64,000 nucleotides of DNA from Paragordius varius. Its lineage: Eukaryota > Nematomorpha. The stretch spans positions 2,666,001 through 2,730,000 of the forward strand of contig OZ176052.1 of assembly GCA_964247055.1 (NCBI GenBank). Direction: 5' to 3'. The notes beneath the pieces were generated by a model. That model saw only the letters and a list, made by a program, of their open reading frames with translations. It had not been told where the DNA came from and ran no database searches. Numbering within the stretch: position 1 is the first letter of the stretch; each line of letters opens with the position of its first letter. Below, piece by piece: positions 36,579 through 50,200 of this stretch. The position numbers and the translations under genes are program-made.

Positions 36579-39500
36579 GCAATCGTAATTTTTTAGAAGA
36601 CAGATAATCACCCAAAACAAACAGAACCCAAAATGACCAGTAATGAAATTCAAAATAAATGGTCCATTAATTCAACTTTATCACATATGTCAAAAAAAGA
36701 CACAGCTTTAAACGATATATTTTCTTCAGATAAATCTCTTACAGATAAAAATATTACAATCAATAATAAAGATAGTAACGATCATTTGTCCGAAGAACTA
36801 GCACACGACTTCATATTGCCACCAATTCAAACAGCTGATGAAGTTATAAAAGAAATTAATCGAATTTTAAAGGTTTTCTATTTTGTTTTATTCACTGATA
36901 TTCTTAAACAAATTCTGAGAGAATATTTTTGATTATTTACAATTAGAAGGTTTAAAATGTTGAAAATTTTTGTTTCAGCACTATGACTTCAATCTAATTT
37001 AATTTACAATTAAGGGGGTCAAAGCGCTTTTTATTGTAAGGCGGAAACATTAACATAAGGTCATTACCATAAATACATTTATATAAATTGTCAAAAATTA
37101 CCATATTACATTCATTTATCATATAATTTATATGTATGTATGTATTTAAAACTTTTATTTTTGCAGGTTAAGAACAATATTTTGAAAAATATTTTGGTTC
37201 ATAGCTACAATTTTCTTAATGGCAAAAATGGGAAAATATTTATAACAGAAAAATTTTGTATCGATTTATTTGGTGTGATATTTATCTTTATTGCTTAAGA
37301 GCTATTATTTTTTCTAAAATAATTCCTAAAAAAGCGATCAATATTTTTCTTATGAGACATACGCAACACGACACGTGTATAAATTTAGCAATCTAAATGT
37401 CATAATTGTAATGTGTTAATATCCCCTATTTTTGCATTTTTTTCTATAAAAATTAAACATAATTGATTTTTGGGGTCGAATATATGAAAAATGGATTTTT
37501 TAGTAGGCAATACTGTTTCAGATGTTCCCAAATCTTATTATTAAAAATGTTCAGGATATTAGAATTTTTGTGTGTACTTAGAAGTGCTAATAAAAAAGGG
37601 ACTTTTTTTGTAATTAACCATATATATATATATACAGAGTGCATATGTATGTAATATCGATTTTTACACCAATAGAAATTATGTAGTATATGTACAATGT
37701 GTTAAACAGAATATAAAAGACTTTCCTGCTTTTACATACAACAAATTAATTTTTTATGTTATCTTGGGAATGAGGAAAAAATCCAATATTTCAAGTGTTA
37801 AAATATTTATTTGTCACAATGTAGTGCTATTTCGATTTTTTGTTTTGTTTTTGTAAGTTCCTAGACTTTAAGGATTTTTTGTAATTTATCACCGTATATC
37901 CAATTATAAACTTGTTGTTTTGTTATCCAGCTTTTGTAATTAAAATGGAAAGTGTCCAATTAACGAACGTAAAATATTGAATAAACCTTTTTATCTAATA
38001 AATTACGATTTTACCCTTGGGGCCGATGTTAAAGATAGGTGTATGTTAGCAGAATTCTCTTAGTGCAAATTAACACTTTACCATTTGTGCGGCCCGTGGA
38101 AAGTTTACATAAAATACGCAATATAAAATTGCAATTTTTCGACAATTAATAGCAAAAATATAAAAAATTTAAGATTTTTGGCCGATTTAAAAGAGTACCT
38201 ATCGTTATTTTATTAAGAGCATCCATTATAGGGTGTGAAATTATTATTTTGTACCTTTTATAAAAAGAGGGTTTTACACCACATTGTACCCTTTTATATA
38301 AGAACAGACTTTATATTGTTTAAAAATATTCAGCATTTTTTGCTGTTTTAAAATCCCTGCTAAAACATTATGGACAAACATTGTTAAAATGACCTAAATT
38401 TTAAAAGAAACTATAAATTGTCTTCAAAAGTTAAAAGTATGTCGGCTTACAAGAATTGAATTTTTATATTAATATGACTTTACAAATTTCGGCAATAAAA
38501 TAGTCACTTAAAAGGGAGGTAAAGTAAATTTTAGTGCTTGAATAGTATTTTGAAAAAAAAAGTCTTTAATTTTTAATATATATTATTGATGCCAATGTGT
38601 GTATAATTTTATGCGGCCCTCGGATCTTTTCAGTCGAAATTATAGCCCATGAAGCCATTTGTGTTGGTAACTCCTGTTTTAGCGTTATAGAAGTCAGAAA
38701 TTTTAAAGAATTGGTTTAATTTTTATATATTATTGAAAAGTAGATGATATATAATCTTATGTGAAAATTAAATTAAAAATAACTGAAAACATAATGTGTG
38801 TGTCAAACATTTTGTCAATGGTACAAATACAATATGACAATTTTTTCTAGTTTGTTGCCAATTGGATAGACTTATTCAGAATATTAGTTTATACCATTTT
38901 ACTAACATTTTCTGAGAATTATTTGCGAATTACAGATTATAATTTCTTCAAAGCCACGTCGAAACCCCTGATATATATATTTTATATATATATATAAACG
39001 CACTTTTACTTATAATAAAATTTTTAATCACAATACATTTTGAAAACAAAAATCACAAATTTAGGACAGTCCATCCTCATCAATTTCTCATGATAGTGGT
39101 GTCACACACGAAATGTTTGGGAGTTTTCAAACCAATCCTTCCGCCCCAAATGAAAATGAATCTTCAACAACTTTTTCAGCTAATACGACACGGTTTAGTT
39201 CATTTCATGAGGCTTGTATTACTTCGTATGATAAGACAGGTACTTCTATGGAATTTATTTTTCGAAAAATTCTGAATATATAAATGGGGGTTTTTATAAT
39301 TTTTTAGTAACTTTTTTTATATTTTAATGCGAGGTTCAACACAAATTGTGTAGAACCCATTATATTAAGCCTCAATGAGTTACTATAAGTTTTTGTTACG
39401 CGCAATTAAGCACTTGCTTTTTAACGTTTTTTTTCTTAAAATATAATTGCACACATTTTGATTTTAATGTCACTTTTTTTTGCAGTACAAAGACTTTGTA

Positions 39501-42500
39501 TTTATACGTTTTCGGTGTTTTTATGTGTCCATTAACGTAATTTCTTTTTGGCCTTTGACATAACTAGCTAGGGAGGTGAAATTTTAATGAACCGTATTGT
39601 AATTCTTTTCTTTTATTTCCCTTTCTAATTTTATTTTTCTTCCTTGCGCACATTCGTAAGCTTTTAATCTGACAAAAATAAATCTTTTATAATTTAGCCA
39701 TACATTAATTATATTTGACATATTTATCGGAAATTTTTAATACTATCTTATTATATAAATTATAATTTTGTTATTAACGAATTTTTTATTTTTGTACAAT
39801 TAAATTTAGTGCTTTTTTGCAATATATAATAAAGTAAAGAAAAGATAATTAGATTGTGATATCAATCAAATCATCCTTGTTTTTCAGACAATATGTTATT
39901 TTTTCTGGGTTTTAGATAAAAATAATTTTATATATATAAATTTTGGATATAATTCTTAAAAAAGCGTTCAATTTACTTTAAATTATTACTGTTATACCAT
40001 TCAAGCTGTTGAATATTTTAAGGAAATATACTTGTCTGCTCAAAGTCAATCTTTTCTGCGCAATTTTTTTATCTTACATTTTATTATTGAAATTGAAATT
40101 GATTGGGGTAATGTGAGAATAAAAAAATACGTTGATAAAAAATTTATTCTATTGACACACCTTTCCTGTGTTTTTGGCCACATTTTAAAATAACCAATTT
40201 AAATCTGTAAATATCTCGTTATATGAACATATGAAAACTGGTAAAAAATTTACAGTAAAACCAGAAATTATACGGACAAAGCGTGAAAATGTAAAGACAA
40301 TATGTTTTTCTAAAAGACAACCATACTTTTTAATCATGATATTTTTTCAATATAACTCATTGTTTTGAATGGAAAAGTGTGAAATAGAGATATATAGAAC
40401 TAATACAATCAATTCTATTTTATAATTGTAACTAAAAATAGAGAATATGAGAAAAATAAGGTTTTAAAATATGGTTGTTTAGATAAAAATATTTGTCTTT
40501 ATATTTTTACGTTTTTTCCGTATAATTTCAATTTCTACTGTACTTTGTGCAAAAAATCCGAAATTTTTAATCGTTATTATTTTTGTCATCTATTAAATGT
40601 TAACACAATTAAAAGTAAATGATTTTTAAAACTCTTTAATTAGCCATATATGTGTTTGCGTTTGTGTCAAAGATTGTCCACGTAAAGTGCATTTATAAGC
40701 GACCATTACAGTAAAAATTTAAAATATTAAGACAAAACATAAAAAGTAAAAACCATTATTTTTAATAAGGATACTACCATCTTTTTTTTGTAAAAAACCT
40801 ATAACAATTAGGTTATGTAAGATTTTTATATTTTCTCTTTATAATTTTGCTTATTTTACATTTTGACTAGGTGAATTAAAGTTTGTTTAACACATATATA
40901 TGTTTCATTATGTATTGTAAATATACTACAGTGTTGGAACAATGTGTTGATGTCGAACGGTTAGAAAGTATTCATGAAACATTGTCAACTGCAGTATCTG
41001 AACGCTCGGAAGTTTTGATAGCAAATTTAGCCCTACGAGATGAATTGGAATATGAAAAAGAGCTTATAAACACATTCATTTCATTGGTGGTTACGATTCA
41101 AAATAAGAAACAACGATATTTACGGGATTTGAAACAAGCTATGGCTAGGCGAAAACCTGCAGTCTACCATTTTGGAAATGATGAAGAATATAGTAAAGAA
41201 AACACGGTAAAAGAAAGGTAGGCGGTTTCGACTTATTTGATTGAGCTTAAATTATTGAAATTTTAATCTATAGGGATGTATGTACTCTTTAGATTTATAA
41301 TGTAAAATTTTTGTAAAAAATTTGTTAATATTTTGGGCGCTTAATTGATGATTCATTATTATTAATAGGATTTAAAATCTTTACATTTTAGAGCAGTTAA
41401 TTTTTATAATAATTTTTGCCTAAATCTAATTTTGAAACATTAATAATTCGATATTAAATTGCATTTCTATCTCTTTTATGCTATATTTATTAATTAGCAA
41501 TCCTCGCTCAGGCCTAAATTTACTAAATTTTTCTTCGGAGACGCGTCGCAAACTTTTATCACCCCTGACTTCACCTATGGTAGGATCTATTGTGAATAAA
41601 CTCCAAAATTTTATGAATTCTGCCACTGGCCATAATAGTCCTGGTCAATCGAACCCTAACACAACTTTTGCACTTTCAAAAAGTTTTTTAGATAATTTTT
41701 TGTCAAACTCACCGTCATCTTCAGTATCTATTGACTCCTCTGCTGTTAAAAACACAGGAAATATTACTAACTCTGATTATAAATCTAAAAATTATGATGA
41801 TATTTTAACATCATATAATACTAGTCAAATAGAAATTACAGGCAAGACTCAAATTACAAATGGTCATATTAATTTTGAATGTTCGAAAGAACAATTATTT
41901 AACAGGCCAACCATGTTACAAGGTGTAGGAAACGAACGAAATGTAAAAAATGCCGATAATACTACAGAACAATATAGAAATGGTACAGGAATACATTCAA
42001 ATGAGGTAATTTTTACGTGTTTTATTTATTTTTTATAATAATCAATGTCTACAATCGGAACCAGAGTAAATTTTTTAGAGTAAAAATTGACATTATACGA
42101 ACAAAACGTTATAATATATATATATATATATATTTTTTTCTAAAATACAACCATACTTTTTAAATCTTCATTTTTCTGAATAATAACACATTGTTTCAAC
42201 TATAAAGTATTGAATAGAGATGTATATTAGTAACAATCAATTACATATTTTACGAATATTATTAAATGCCTATAATAGGATATTGAAAAAGTATGGTTGT
42301 CTTTCGAAAAAAATTTGTCCTTGATTTTACGTTTTGTCTGTATAATTTAATTTTTTCCAAAAAACAGGGACCGCAGTTCTAAAAAATGATTTTATTATAA
42401 TGTTAAACTTTTTTTTACTATTGTTTTTTATTTTATTGGTAATAAATGTAATTTTTTTCAAGCAAAAAATAAATTTGCTTTTATTTGTTAATATATGTAT

Positions 42501-43886
42501 ACGTTGTGCTAAAATAAATTGGCATTGGTAATTTATAAAATAAGAACCGAATAATATAGCATATAACCAAAAATAATGAATCCCTAATCAAAAAAGTTCC
42601 CTTTCGAATTTCTAAAATTTGGGTAATATAATCATTTATGGTTAATCAAGAAATAATTTCTTTAAATTACTTTGAATTCCATAACATTTGTGTTTTATAT
42701 TTCCAGTCATCACCAGAAATGTGTTTTAAAGGCAACAAAAATCGTAGTTTGGAATCATTTAATTCACCAACCATGCCTATGTGCAATAAAATGGAAACAC
42801 TTGTGGATAGTGGTCAAGGACAGATTATATCAAATACGGACTTGAATGATAAAAATTATATTTACAATAATTTGTACGATAATAAATCTGATAATTTCAA
42901 TAATTTTAAAGAAAATATTGAAAAGAATGGTTGTAATGAGCAAACTCCTATATTGGAAAACAACGATCAAAATTCTTTTACACCCTTAAGTACAACGTCA
43001 GTCTCATCTTTATCGTTTAAATCGATGTCTAATTACCATTATAATACCAATGATAATAATAACTTTTTAAATTGCAATATAACTGAAACTGTACCAGTCT
43101 CTGACTCTTTTAACAATAAAAATGAAATTAATGATAGAGCAAGTATGGATACAAAGATGCAAACAAAATCTTATTTACCTCAAACATTAATGAATAATAA
43201 TGTTAAAAAGAGTAAAAATAATTTATCACTGCTAAAAAGCAAAAAGAGCTTTCAAAGGGATGAAAGCGATAGTCTTATTTTGTCTTCAAGCACATCGCCA
43301 GAGTTTTCCGATGAATTTGAAAAAGAGCGGGTAACTTTATATTTTTTAATTAGCGTTTTTTCATATGGTAAACAGTTTATATCGGGTTTTTGAATTGAGA
43401 TATTGTTTTGATATATTTCAATTACACTAAACTTAGTAATTAGTTTTATATAGGGTTTATTTAAAAGATATTCTTTTTACAATTACGATTATAAATTTAT
43501 CTAGTAGACTTAAAATACTCCATATTTTTACTTATTCGAAATTTTAACACCAATAATATTTTACTTGAGATACTGAGATATTTAAAATTTTTATTGCCAA
43601 AAAATTTGTTAATGTCAATGATTTTTTAGTATTTAACTACCATCATTCCATACGATTTTGACATAGGACCACCCAATATACCAATCTTACAAAGGCTCAT
43701 TAAAAGTATTTTTATATATTTTTTATAGTTAAAAATTTTTTTGTTATTTCAAACGTAATTAATTTCCTATTTAATATATGATTAGTTTTAAATGCCATGG
43801 TGGACGGAAGTAACCAAATCCCCACTTTATTGACAGATTATATTCTTACAGGTAAAATATTTTATTGTAGATTCATTGATATCTAA
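36149..43886 (+). CDS. FEZ1: FEZ / Unc-76 family kinesin adaptor
   Basis: Eight exons join in phase: 36149-36396, 36422-36518, 36597-36872, 39065-39239, 40932-41217, 41498-42005, 42707-43331, 43786-43886, about 771 residues. Landmarks shared with FEZ1/FEZ2/Unc-76 are an N-terminal DAPLAKF, VSLEDLVNSFDKKVSNC, WWTLTGNYGPFLPIDW, the acidic TADEVIKEINRIL, the coiled coil with LALRDELEYEKELINTFIS and QNKKQ, and the C-terminal IPTLLTDYIL. FEZ proteins link kinesin-1 to cargo in axonal transport. The protein is about twice the vertebrate length (about 392) because exons six and seven encode a roughly 380-residue Asn/Ser-rich low-complexity insert between coiled coil and C-terminal motif. The last codons read through to TAA at 43884; a 19-nt GT-AG alternative exists. 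The first intron is only 25 nt. Intron three holds 2.2 kb of AT-rich sequence. The symbol denotes the family, not strict orthology. Confidence 0.93.
36397..36421 (+). other. 25-nt intron in FEZ
   Basis: GTTTAG...ATTTAG separates exon one (ending phase 2) from exon two (one leading base). Removal joins EEY to ITNWWTLTGNY, a conserved FEZ block. Retention gives an in-frame TAA. The length is not a multiple of three. Confidence 0.8.
40251..40542. mobile_element. Tc1/mariner-type MITE, copy 1
   Basis: TACAGTAAAA... with ATTATACGGACAAAGCGT at the left is mirrored by CCGTATAATTTCAATTTC..ACTGTA at the right. The tips are CAGT within TA target sites. It lies in FEZ intron four and is about 290 bp long. 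Confidence 0.8.
42076..42360. mobile_element. Tc1/mariner-type MITE, copy 2 (decayed)
   Basis: Terminal sequences AGTAAAAATTGACATTATAC and TCTGTATAATTTAATTTTTT mirror each other and match copy 1. It lies in FEZ intron six and has an AT expansion inside. Confidence 0.65.
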
Positions 43887-43936
43887 ATAAATGGTTTTTA
43901 TTCATATAAAATATTAACCTTTGATACAGTTTAAAC

Positions 43937-44684
43937 CACGCCCCACAAGGAGGACGTGGAAAAATCTAGGGAGGGGGGGGGGGGCGAAAAATTTAGAGAA
44001 TTTTATAAAAAAAATAAAATTGGAAATGAATTGAAGATTAATGGCGATCTCTCTCAGGTGCAAATTATCAAGACTTAGGAAAAAATATTTTAACAATTGC
44101 ACAGATATATGAACCTCGCACAATAGCTCAATTATACACCAAAGCGATTCAACCGGTGAACGTATGGGAAACATGGACACTGACAAACACGCTCAACGCT
44201 AAGTTACTTCAATCAGAATGTAGAATTTTAAATACAATATTATATTTGCGCGACCCCAAGCAATTTAATTACACAACGAACCATGACCCCCACACTGTCC
44301 TAAAAATAAAATTAATAGCTGATATCATCCATATGGGTAGGCTAAGATGGGCGGGTCACATATATCGCAGAGATCCGTCCCACATACTAAAAACCATGTT
44401 ACATTCAATGTGGACACCGGATCTAAAGCGGGCAGACCCTACAACACATACCTGCAAACAATTCAAGAGGATCTAGCTCAACACAAATTAGATATAAACT
44501 TAGGTTATAATAGAACGTTCGTTATGGAGAAAACAAGTACAAGAGACGTTCCTTTTGGGACAACCTCTTCAATAAACAACAAATTTTGCATTTTTATCTT
44601 TGTTTTTTTCGAGGAAGGAGGGAAGGGTGCAAAAATTATTTTTCAATTTGGTGGGGCACGAACAAAAAAGGTTGAAAACCACTG
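43937..44684. mobile_element. hAT-type element carrying a LINE fragment
   Basis: GTTTAAAC occurs at both borders (43929-43936 and 44685-44692). The right tip GGTTGAAAACCACTG matches hAT MITE ends such as that at 17930. The left tip (CACGCCCCACAAGG) is less clear. G-runs at the left and C-rich complement at the right support a shared origin with 17930-18230. The 8-bp motif is itself a palindrome, so chance is harder to exclude. Confidence 0.5.
44100..44545 (+). pseudogene. LINE reverse-transcriptase C-terminal fragment
   Basis: The frame includes ETWTLTNTLNAKLL, ECRILNTIL, then LRWAGHIYRRD, the typical C-terminal stretch of many non-LTR retrotransposon RTs (xETWTLTK...LRWAGHVxR). A frame change follows near 44430, after which GRPYNTYLQTIQEDL continues the motif. 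Only this tail is present, embedded within the flanking hAT-type element. Confidence 0.8.
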
Positions 44685-45268
44685 GTTTAAACAGAAAACA
44701 AACATTTCTTTATAATAGTACAATTTGCATATTGTGTTTATTTTAAAGTTTTTTCAATTCATAATTTTTTTAAAAAATACATATATAATTGTCTTTATTT
44801 AGTTATATGTCCACAAGAAAAATGATGTTTGCGAATATTAACCGCGTCATTCTTGCGATCACGGGAAAATAGATACACGATCATTTAATCCATTTCTTTT
44901 TTTATATTTATCTATTCTATGCATTTTTAAAATTTGCGAATCTATAATCCAAATATTAGTTGCTGCACACCAATAATTCTCCTTTCATTTATATGATGTA
45001 TTAATCAAACTTATCTTATTGTTCAAAACGACAATTATATTGCACTAAATAATGCCATTTATTAAAATTTTAATATAATTACGACAAATTTTGTGCGTGC
45101 AATAATACTTTTTAAAAAATCCATACACCATCAAGTCATCCCATTACTTTATTGTAATTATATTTGCATTTACTCGGTTAATAGTATTGAATCTTCCCAC
45201 CTTTTACATAAACACCTTTTTTTGCGGCTTAATAAATGCTTAATATTTTATGTCTATTTTTGGTTAAT

Positions 45269-46591
45269 TACAGTAAAAATTAAAATTATACGGACAAAAC
45301 GTAAAAATATAAAGACATATTTTTTCTAAAAGACAGACATGCTTTTTCAAACCTTAATATTTCCTATATAAGCTATTTAATTACGATTGTAATATATAAA
45401 ATTGATTTTGTATATATATATCTCGTGCTGCTACGCAGCACGAGGAAGTCCTTCGGACTTCTGGGGAGGGGTGGCTATTTGAAATAAGGGACAATAAATC
45501 CACATATGTGGATTATTTCGAAACATTATTTAAATATGATATAGGAATTTTAAAACGGTGCATTCATACTAATATATTATTTACTTGGGGGAAAAATAAA
45601 TTTAAAAAATTATTTTTGTGGATTTTGTTTTTTGAAAAAATGGCATTTTACGGGGGGAGCGGGTAAAAAAGGGCCTAAATCAAAAAAGTGACTCGACTAT
45701 GTTCGGCGCAATCGAAAATAAGTAAACAAAAATCATATTTGAAATTGAATGGTCCAACACGTTCTCCAAAAAATTGACTTAACCCGTTTTTCACAAGGGG
45801 CGGGCCCCAACTGGGGGCCTATTTCAAAAAAAGGGCGAAGCTATTGTCGGGGCATTCATTGATGATTATATTTTTTCAATATTTGGATTTGATTGGGTTC
45901 ACCGGTTTTCCGGAAACAGATCACAAAGTTACATGAGGAATCAGTTTTTAGCGGGTAGCTCCTCACCCACCAGCTATCATCAAAGAAACGCATGACTAAA
46001 ATTTTTTGCCTTTTAACAGGGAATACGTGGAATCCATATTAAATTTTTACGGTCTCATACCCAGGGCGAAAAATTGATTTAAAAAATTATTTTTGTGGAC
46101 TGTTTTTTGAAAAAGGTGGCATTTTACGGGGGGAGCGGGTAAAAAGAGGGCCTAAATCAAAAAAGTGACTCGACTATGTTCGGCGCAATCGAAAATAAGT
46201 AATATTTGAAATTGAATGGTCCAACACGTTTTCCGGAAAGTTGTCTCAAAGACACGATTTTTGTGGACTTCTGTTTTCAAAAAAAAACCGTTTTTCACAC
46301 GGGGCGGGCCCGAACTGGGGGCCTATTTCAAAAAAAGGGCGAAGCTATTGTCGGGGCATTCATTAATGATTATATTTTTTCGAAGTTTGGATTTGATTGG
46401 GTCTACCAGTTTTCCTGCACCAGATCACAAAGCCAGCATTTTCCATTTTTATAAATATATAGATTTCACACTTTACAATATTATATAATGAGTTATAGTA
46501 AAAAAATCAAGATTTTAATAGTATGGTTTTCTGAAAAAATATTTGTCTTTATATTTTACGTTTTGTCCGTATAATTTCAATTTTTACTGTA
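45269..46591. mobile_element. Tc1/mariner-type MITE, copy 3, split by an insertion
   Basis: The left end CAGTAAAAATTAAAATTATA and right end TATAATTTCAATTTTTACTG bracket 1.3 kb, far longer than the ~290-bp copies, because the hairpin-ended element 45421-46463 has inserted into it. From 44700 to 45268 I see no other feature. Confidence 0.8.
45421..46463. mobile_element. Hairpin-ended repeat (Helentron-like?), copy 2
   Basis: It begins TCTCGTGCTG with a perfect hairpin (10-bp stem CTCGTGCTGC / GCAGCACGAG, loop TAC), immediately followed by a second (GAAGTCC, loop TTC, GGACTTC). The remainder matches 8812-10281 with one internal partial duplication (about 45655-45930 and 46125-46440). Insertion into a MITE of known sequence brackets both ends. 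The flanking sequence 46592-47266 holds nothing I can call. Confidence 0.7.
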
Positions 46592-47266
46592 TATATTACC
46601 TCAACTTATTAGGAGTTAAAAAAATATTTAAATTGGTAAGGAAGATAAGGCAATACACGGTTTATAATATCCAATTTTCAACACTTTTTAGTTTTTATCT
46701 TAATGCTAATTTAACTAAAGAAACCAAACTATCAATGCAACAGTTGATAGCCATCACACCTACCCGTACAATATGGCGTAACTACAATTACGAAATAGCG
46801 ACAAATCGACCCCGATCTTAGCATTAATTTAATTATAAATATATCCTTTAAGAATGCAACATATAAATTTAAACCCAAAAAACCAATATAATTAGTAATG
46901 TAATCAAGGATTACTTAAATTAAATTATACAATAATTTATTTTCTAGAAGTGGAAGGAATACACAATTGAAATGTAGGTTGCTCATTCATTCATATTTGA
47001 TTGGGCATACATAAAAAATTCATTTTTTTTTCAAAAAAAACTAATGCTATGTATAATGATTGACTCTATTGACATTTTTATTGTGGTATAATTCACCCAA
47101 CAGTTTGGGAAAATATTTAAAATAAATGGTCCAATTTAATATGGCTAATATATTTGTGCTTTATTTTGCTGTAAGATATATATGATTTTAAAATAGCGTT
47201 TTTTTACCATTGATTAATAAACTACAATACAAAGTGGATCAGGCCAAAAATTGTATTGCCATATAT

Positions 47267-50200
47267 CTATAAATCGTCCATAAGTTGTTCATTATCTTCG
47301 AATTCGGTGTCGGAATCTAAACAAAATTAAATAAGTATTAGAAAAATATCGTATCAGTATTAAAACTAAAAATGTTGATTAAAAAATATAAATTATTTTT
47401 AATATAACCAAGTTAACATTGGTAAATAATTTATATATTCTAAAAAAATATGTGGGCAAACAAATACTTTATTATATTTTAAAAGACTGTACAAATAATT
47501 ATTTATATTAATAATTTGTGGAGAAAACTTAATTGGAAATTTTTTTTAAAAAAATCAATTCTATTTAGATTATGAAAAATTTTGATTTAAGATTTTTCGC
47601 GAGCAGCAAAAATATTTTTGAAAGCCGCATATGATGGACATTCATCTAACAACCTAATAATACTGATTGGCAATCTATAATTTTTTCGTAGTGACACAAA
47701 TTTAAATAATTTATGATTTCGCGCGATTTTATGCCATATTTTCATTTATCAATACTTTAATAATAAAATATTTACCTTCATAATAAACAAATGCATCTTG
47801 ATTATCTAAATTGGGTGAATGTTGGCCATGTAACGCATCTTCCTGGGCACGAAGGAACATCTAAAAAGGGTTTGTAGGTAATATAAACAATTCAAAAAAA
47901 ATAGGTTTCATTTTCATAATTTTAGTTAAAAAAGTTGAGTTTTTGGCTCCATTTTTTGAATTCCCAAATTATTTTAATACAATATGAAAAAATAGAAAAA
48001 TATATAAAAACAGCATAATTTCATTGAGTGTAATACTATATAAAAAAAGATTATAAAAATTTTATATTTAACGTTTTTTAATGTACAAAACAATACAGCT
48101 ATGGGTTTTCGGTTCCAATTCCTGATAAAACTACATAAAAGAAAATTAATAATTTGCGCGACAAAATAGGAATATAAACCTGAGTTTTAACATAATCTAT
48201 GTTTCCTTTTAGTTGCAAACGTTTGTGTGTATTTAGGATACGTTGAGATAAAAGATCTTGCATAGCAAACATTAAAGCACCCAATTTAGGATTCTAATTA
48301 ATAAAAAATATTAACAATTAATCTATCACATTATAAAACAGAACATAATGTTTTAAGGTTAGGACAAATTTTTTTATTACCGATTCAATAAAACTCGTGT
48401 GAAATTGTAGTATGGCATCTAACCAGGTCAAAGAGATCATCATCCTATATGATGAAAAAAATGTATTTCGTATTAATTTTTACCAAAATTAGGATAGAAA
48501 AGTTAAAAAATTTCCTAATAAACAATAGTAAGCAGATAAACTAAATTTAATGATGTTTGGTATACGCTAATACTTATAAATTTAAATTTAATGAAAACAT
48601 GTCAAATTTTTAATCAAAAGTCAATTCACCCAAAAATTGGGAACATTTGTAAAATAAAACATTTTGAGATTCAATATTTTAACTAAAATTGAGCACAAAT
48701 AGGTTTGTTTCTATAAAAATATAATAAAAATAAGTAAAAATACTCGTTAGTGTGAGCATATGTCATGGAAGAACCCAATTGTCTCATAAATATATTTAAC
48801 ATGGCAGGAGGGAAATTTCGCATAGTTTCTCGAACAATATGTTCTTTCCGTCCATTTATGAGGATTATGTGCTAAAATTTGAAAATAAATTAAATAAAAA
48901 ATATCAATTTTTAGCATAAAAACACTTTTACTTTTTGGCAAAAAGCATAATAAAAAAAATTATATCATATATTAATTGGTTGTAGATATATAAAACGCAG
49001 AAAACAAAAATAAATATACCATTTCCACTTCAAAAGTGTCCTTGAACAATTCAAGTTGGTCCTTGAACAGTTCAAGTTGGTCCTTGATCACTTCAAGTTG
49101 GTCTTTTAAATTTAAAAATTTTAATTTAACCATAATTTTTGCATTTATTTTTTTATTTTATTATTTATTAACCTAATTTTCTTTATTTATTATATATTTA
49201 TTCATTTAAAAATAAAATTTTTTATTTAAACACCTATTTTTTGTTTAAAACTATTTTTTTTCAATTGAACAAAATTATTGACTTTTAAATGTTTTTAATG
49301 AAAAATTTTAATTAATACTTATATATCTTTTCATTTCGTGTTAAAATCTTATAAATATCCAAAATTATTTTTAGAAATTAATAAAGATATACGGTTTCTC
49401 AAAGAGTAAAAGTTGATATCGATTTAAAATTTATGTTAAATAATAGAAAATAGGTTAAAAACAATAAAATAGATGAATTATTTAGGATTTGATTGATAAA
49501 AGTTAAAAACAAAACATAAAAGTCAAAAGACCAACTTGAATTGTTAAAGGACCAACTTGAAATGTTCAAGGAACAACTTGAACTGTTCAAGGACCAACTT
49601 GAATTGTTCAAGGACGAACTGAAGTGTTCAAGGACACTCTTGAAGTGCAAATGGTATATTTTGCATAAAACACCAATAATGTTCATACTTTTCGCCTAAA
49701 ATTTAACATTCTTAAATGAGTTAAGAAAACTTTTGAATTTAATAACCATAAATTTTTATAAAAAAGGCTTAAATTCAACACAGATTTACCGTAAATTTTT
49801 GTAAATCACCGGATTTTAAAGCTTGGTCTAACACCGTAATCACAGTATTTGCTTGGGGGATTACGTTTTGACTTTTAACAGAATTGGTCAACTTTTTTAA
49901 GGGTTGTTTTAAGGTTTCGTTGGTTAAAAACCCATGATTCGTAGAATTATTTAAAATGGCAGAAGGGATTATATTATTTGAACCCTTTGTACTTTCATTA
50001 TTTTGTTGATTGACTTTGGAAGTCTGTGTGATCATATTTTGTTTTTTCTCCTGTAAAATTTGTTTAACACGCAGACTTAGACTAGTTTGATTAGCAGATG
50101 TAGTATGGGATTGATTACTAATTTTACTTAAAGTTTGTAATTTTTTGGGTGAAATAATGGATGTTTGGGTATGTTCCAATTTTGATTCTTCTATGTGATA

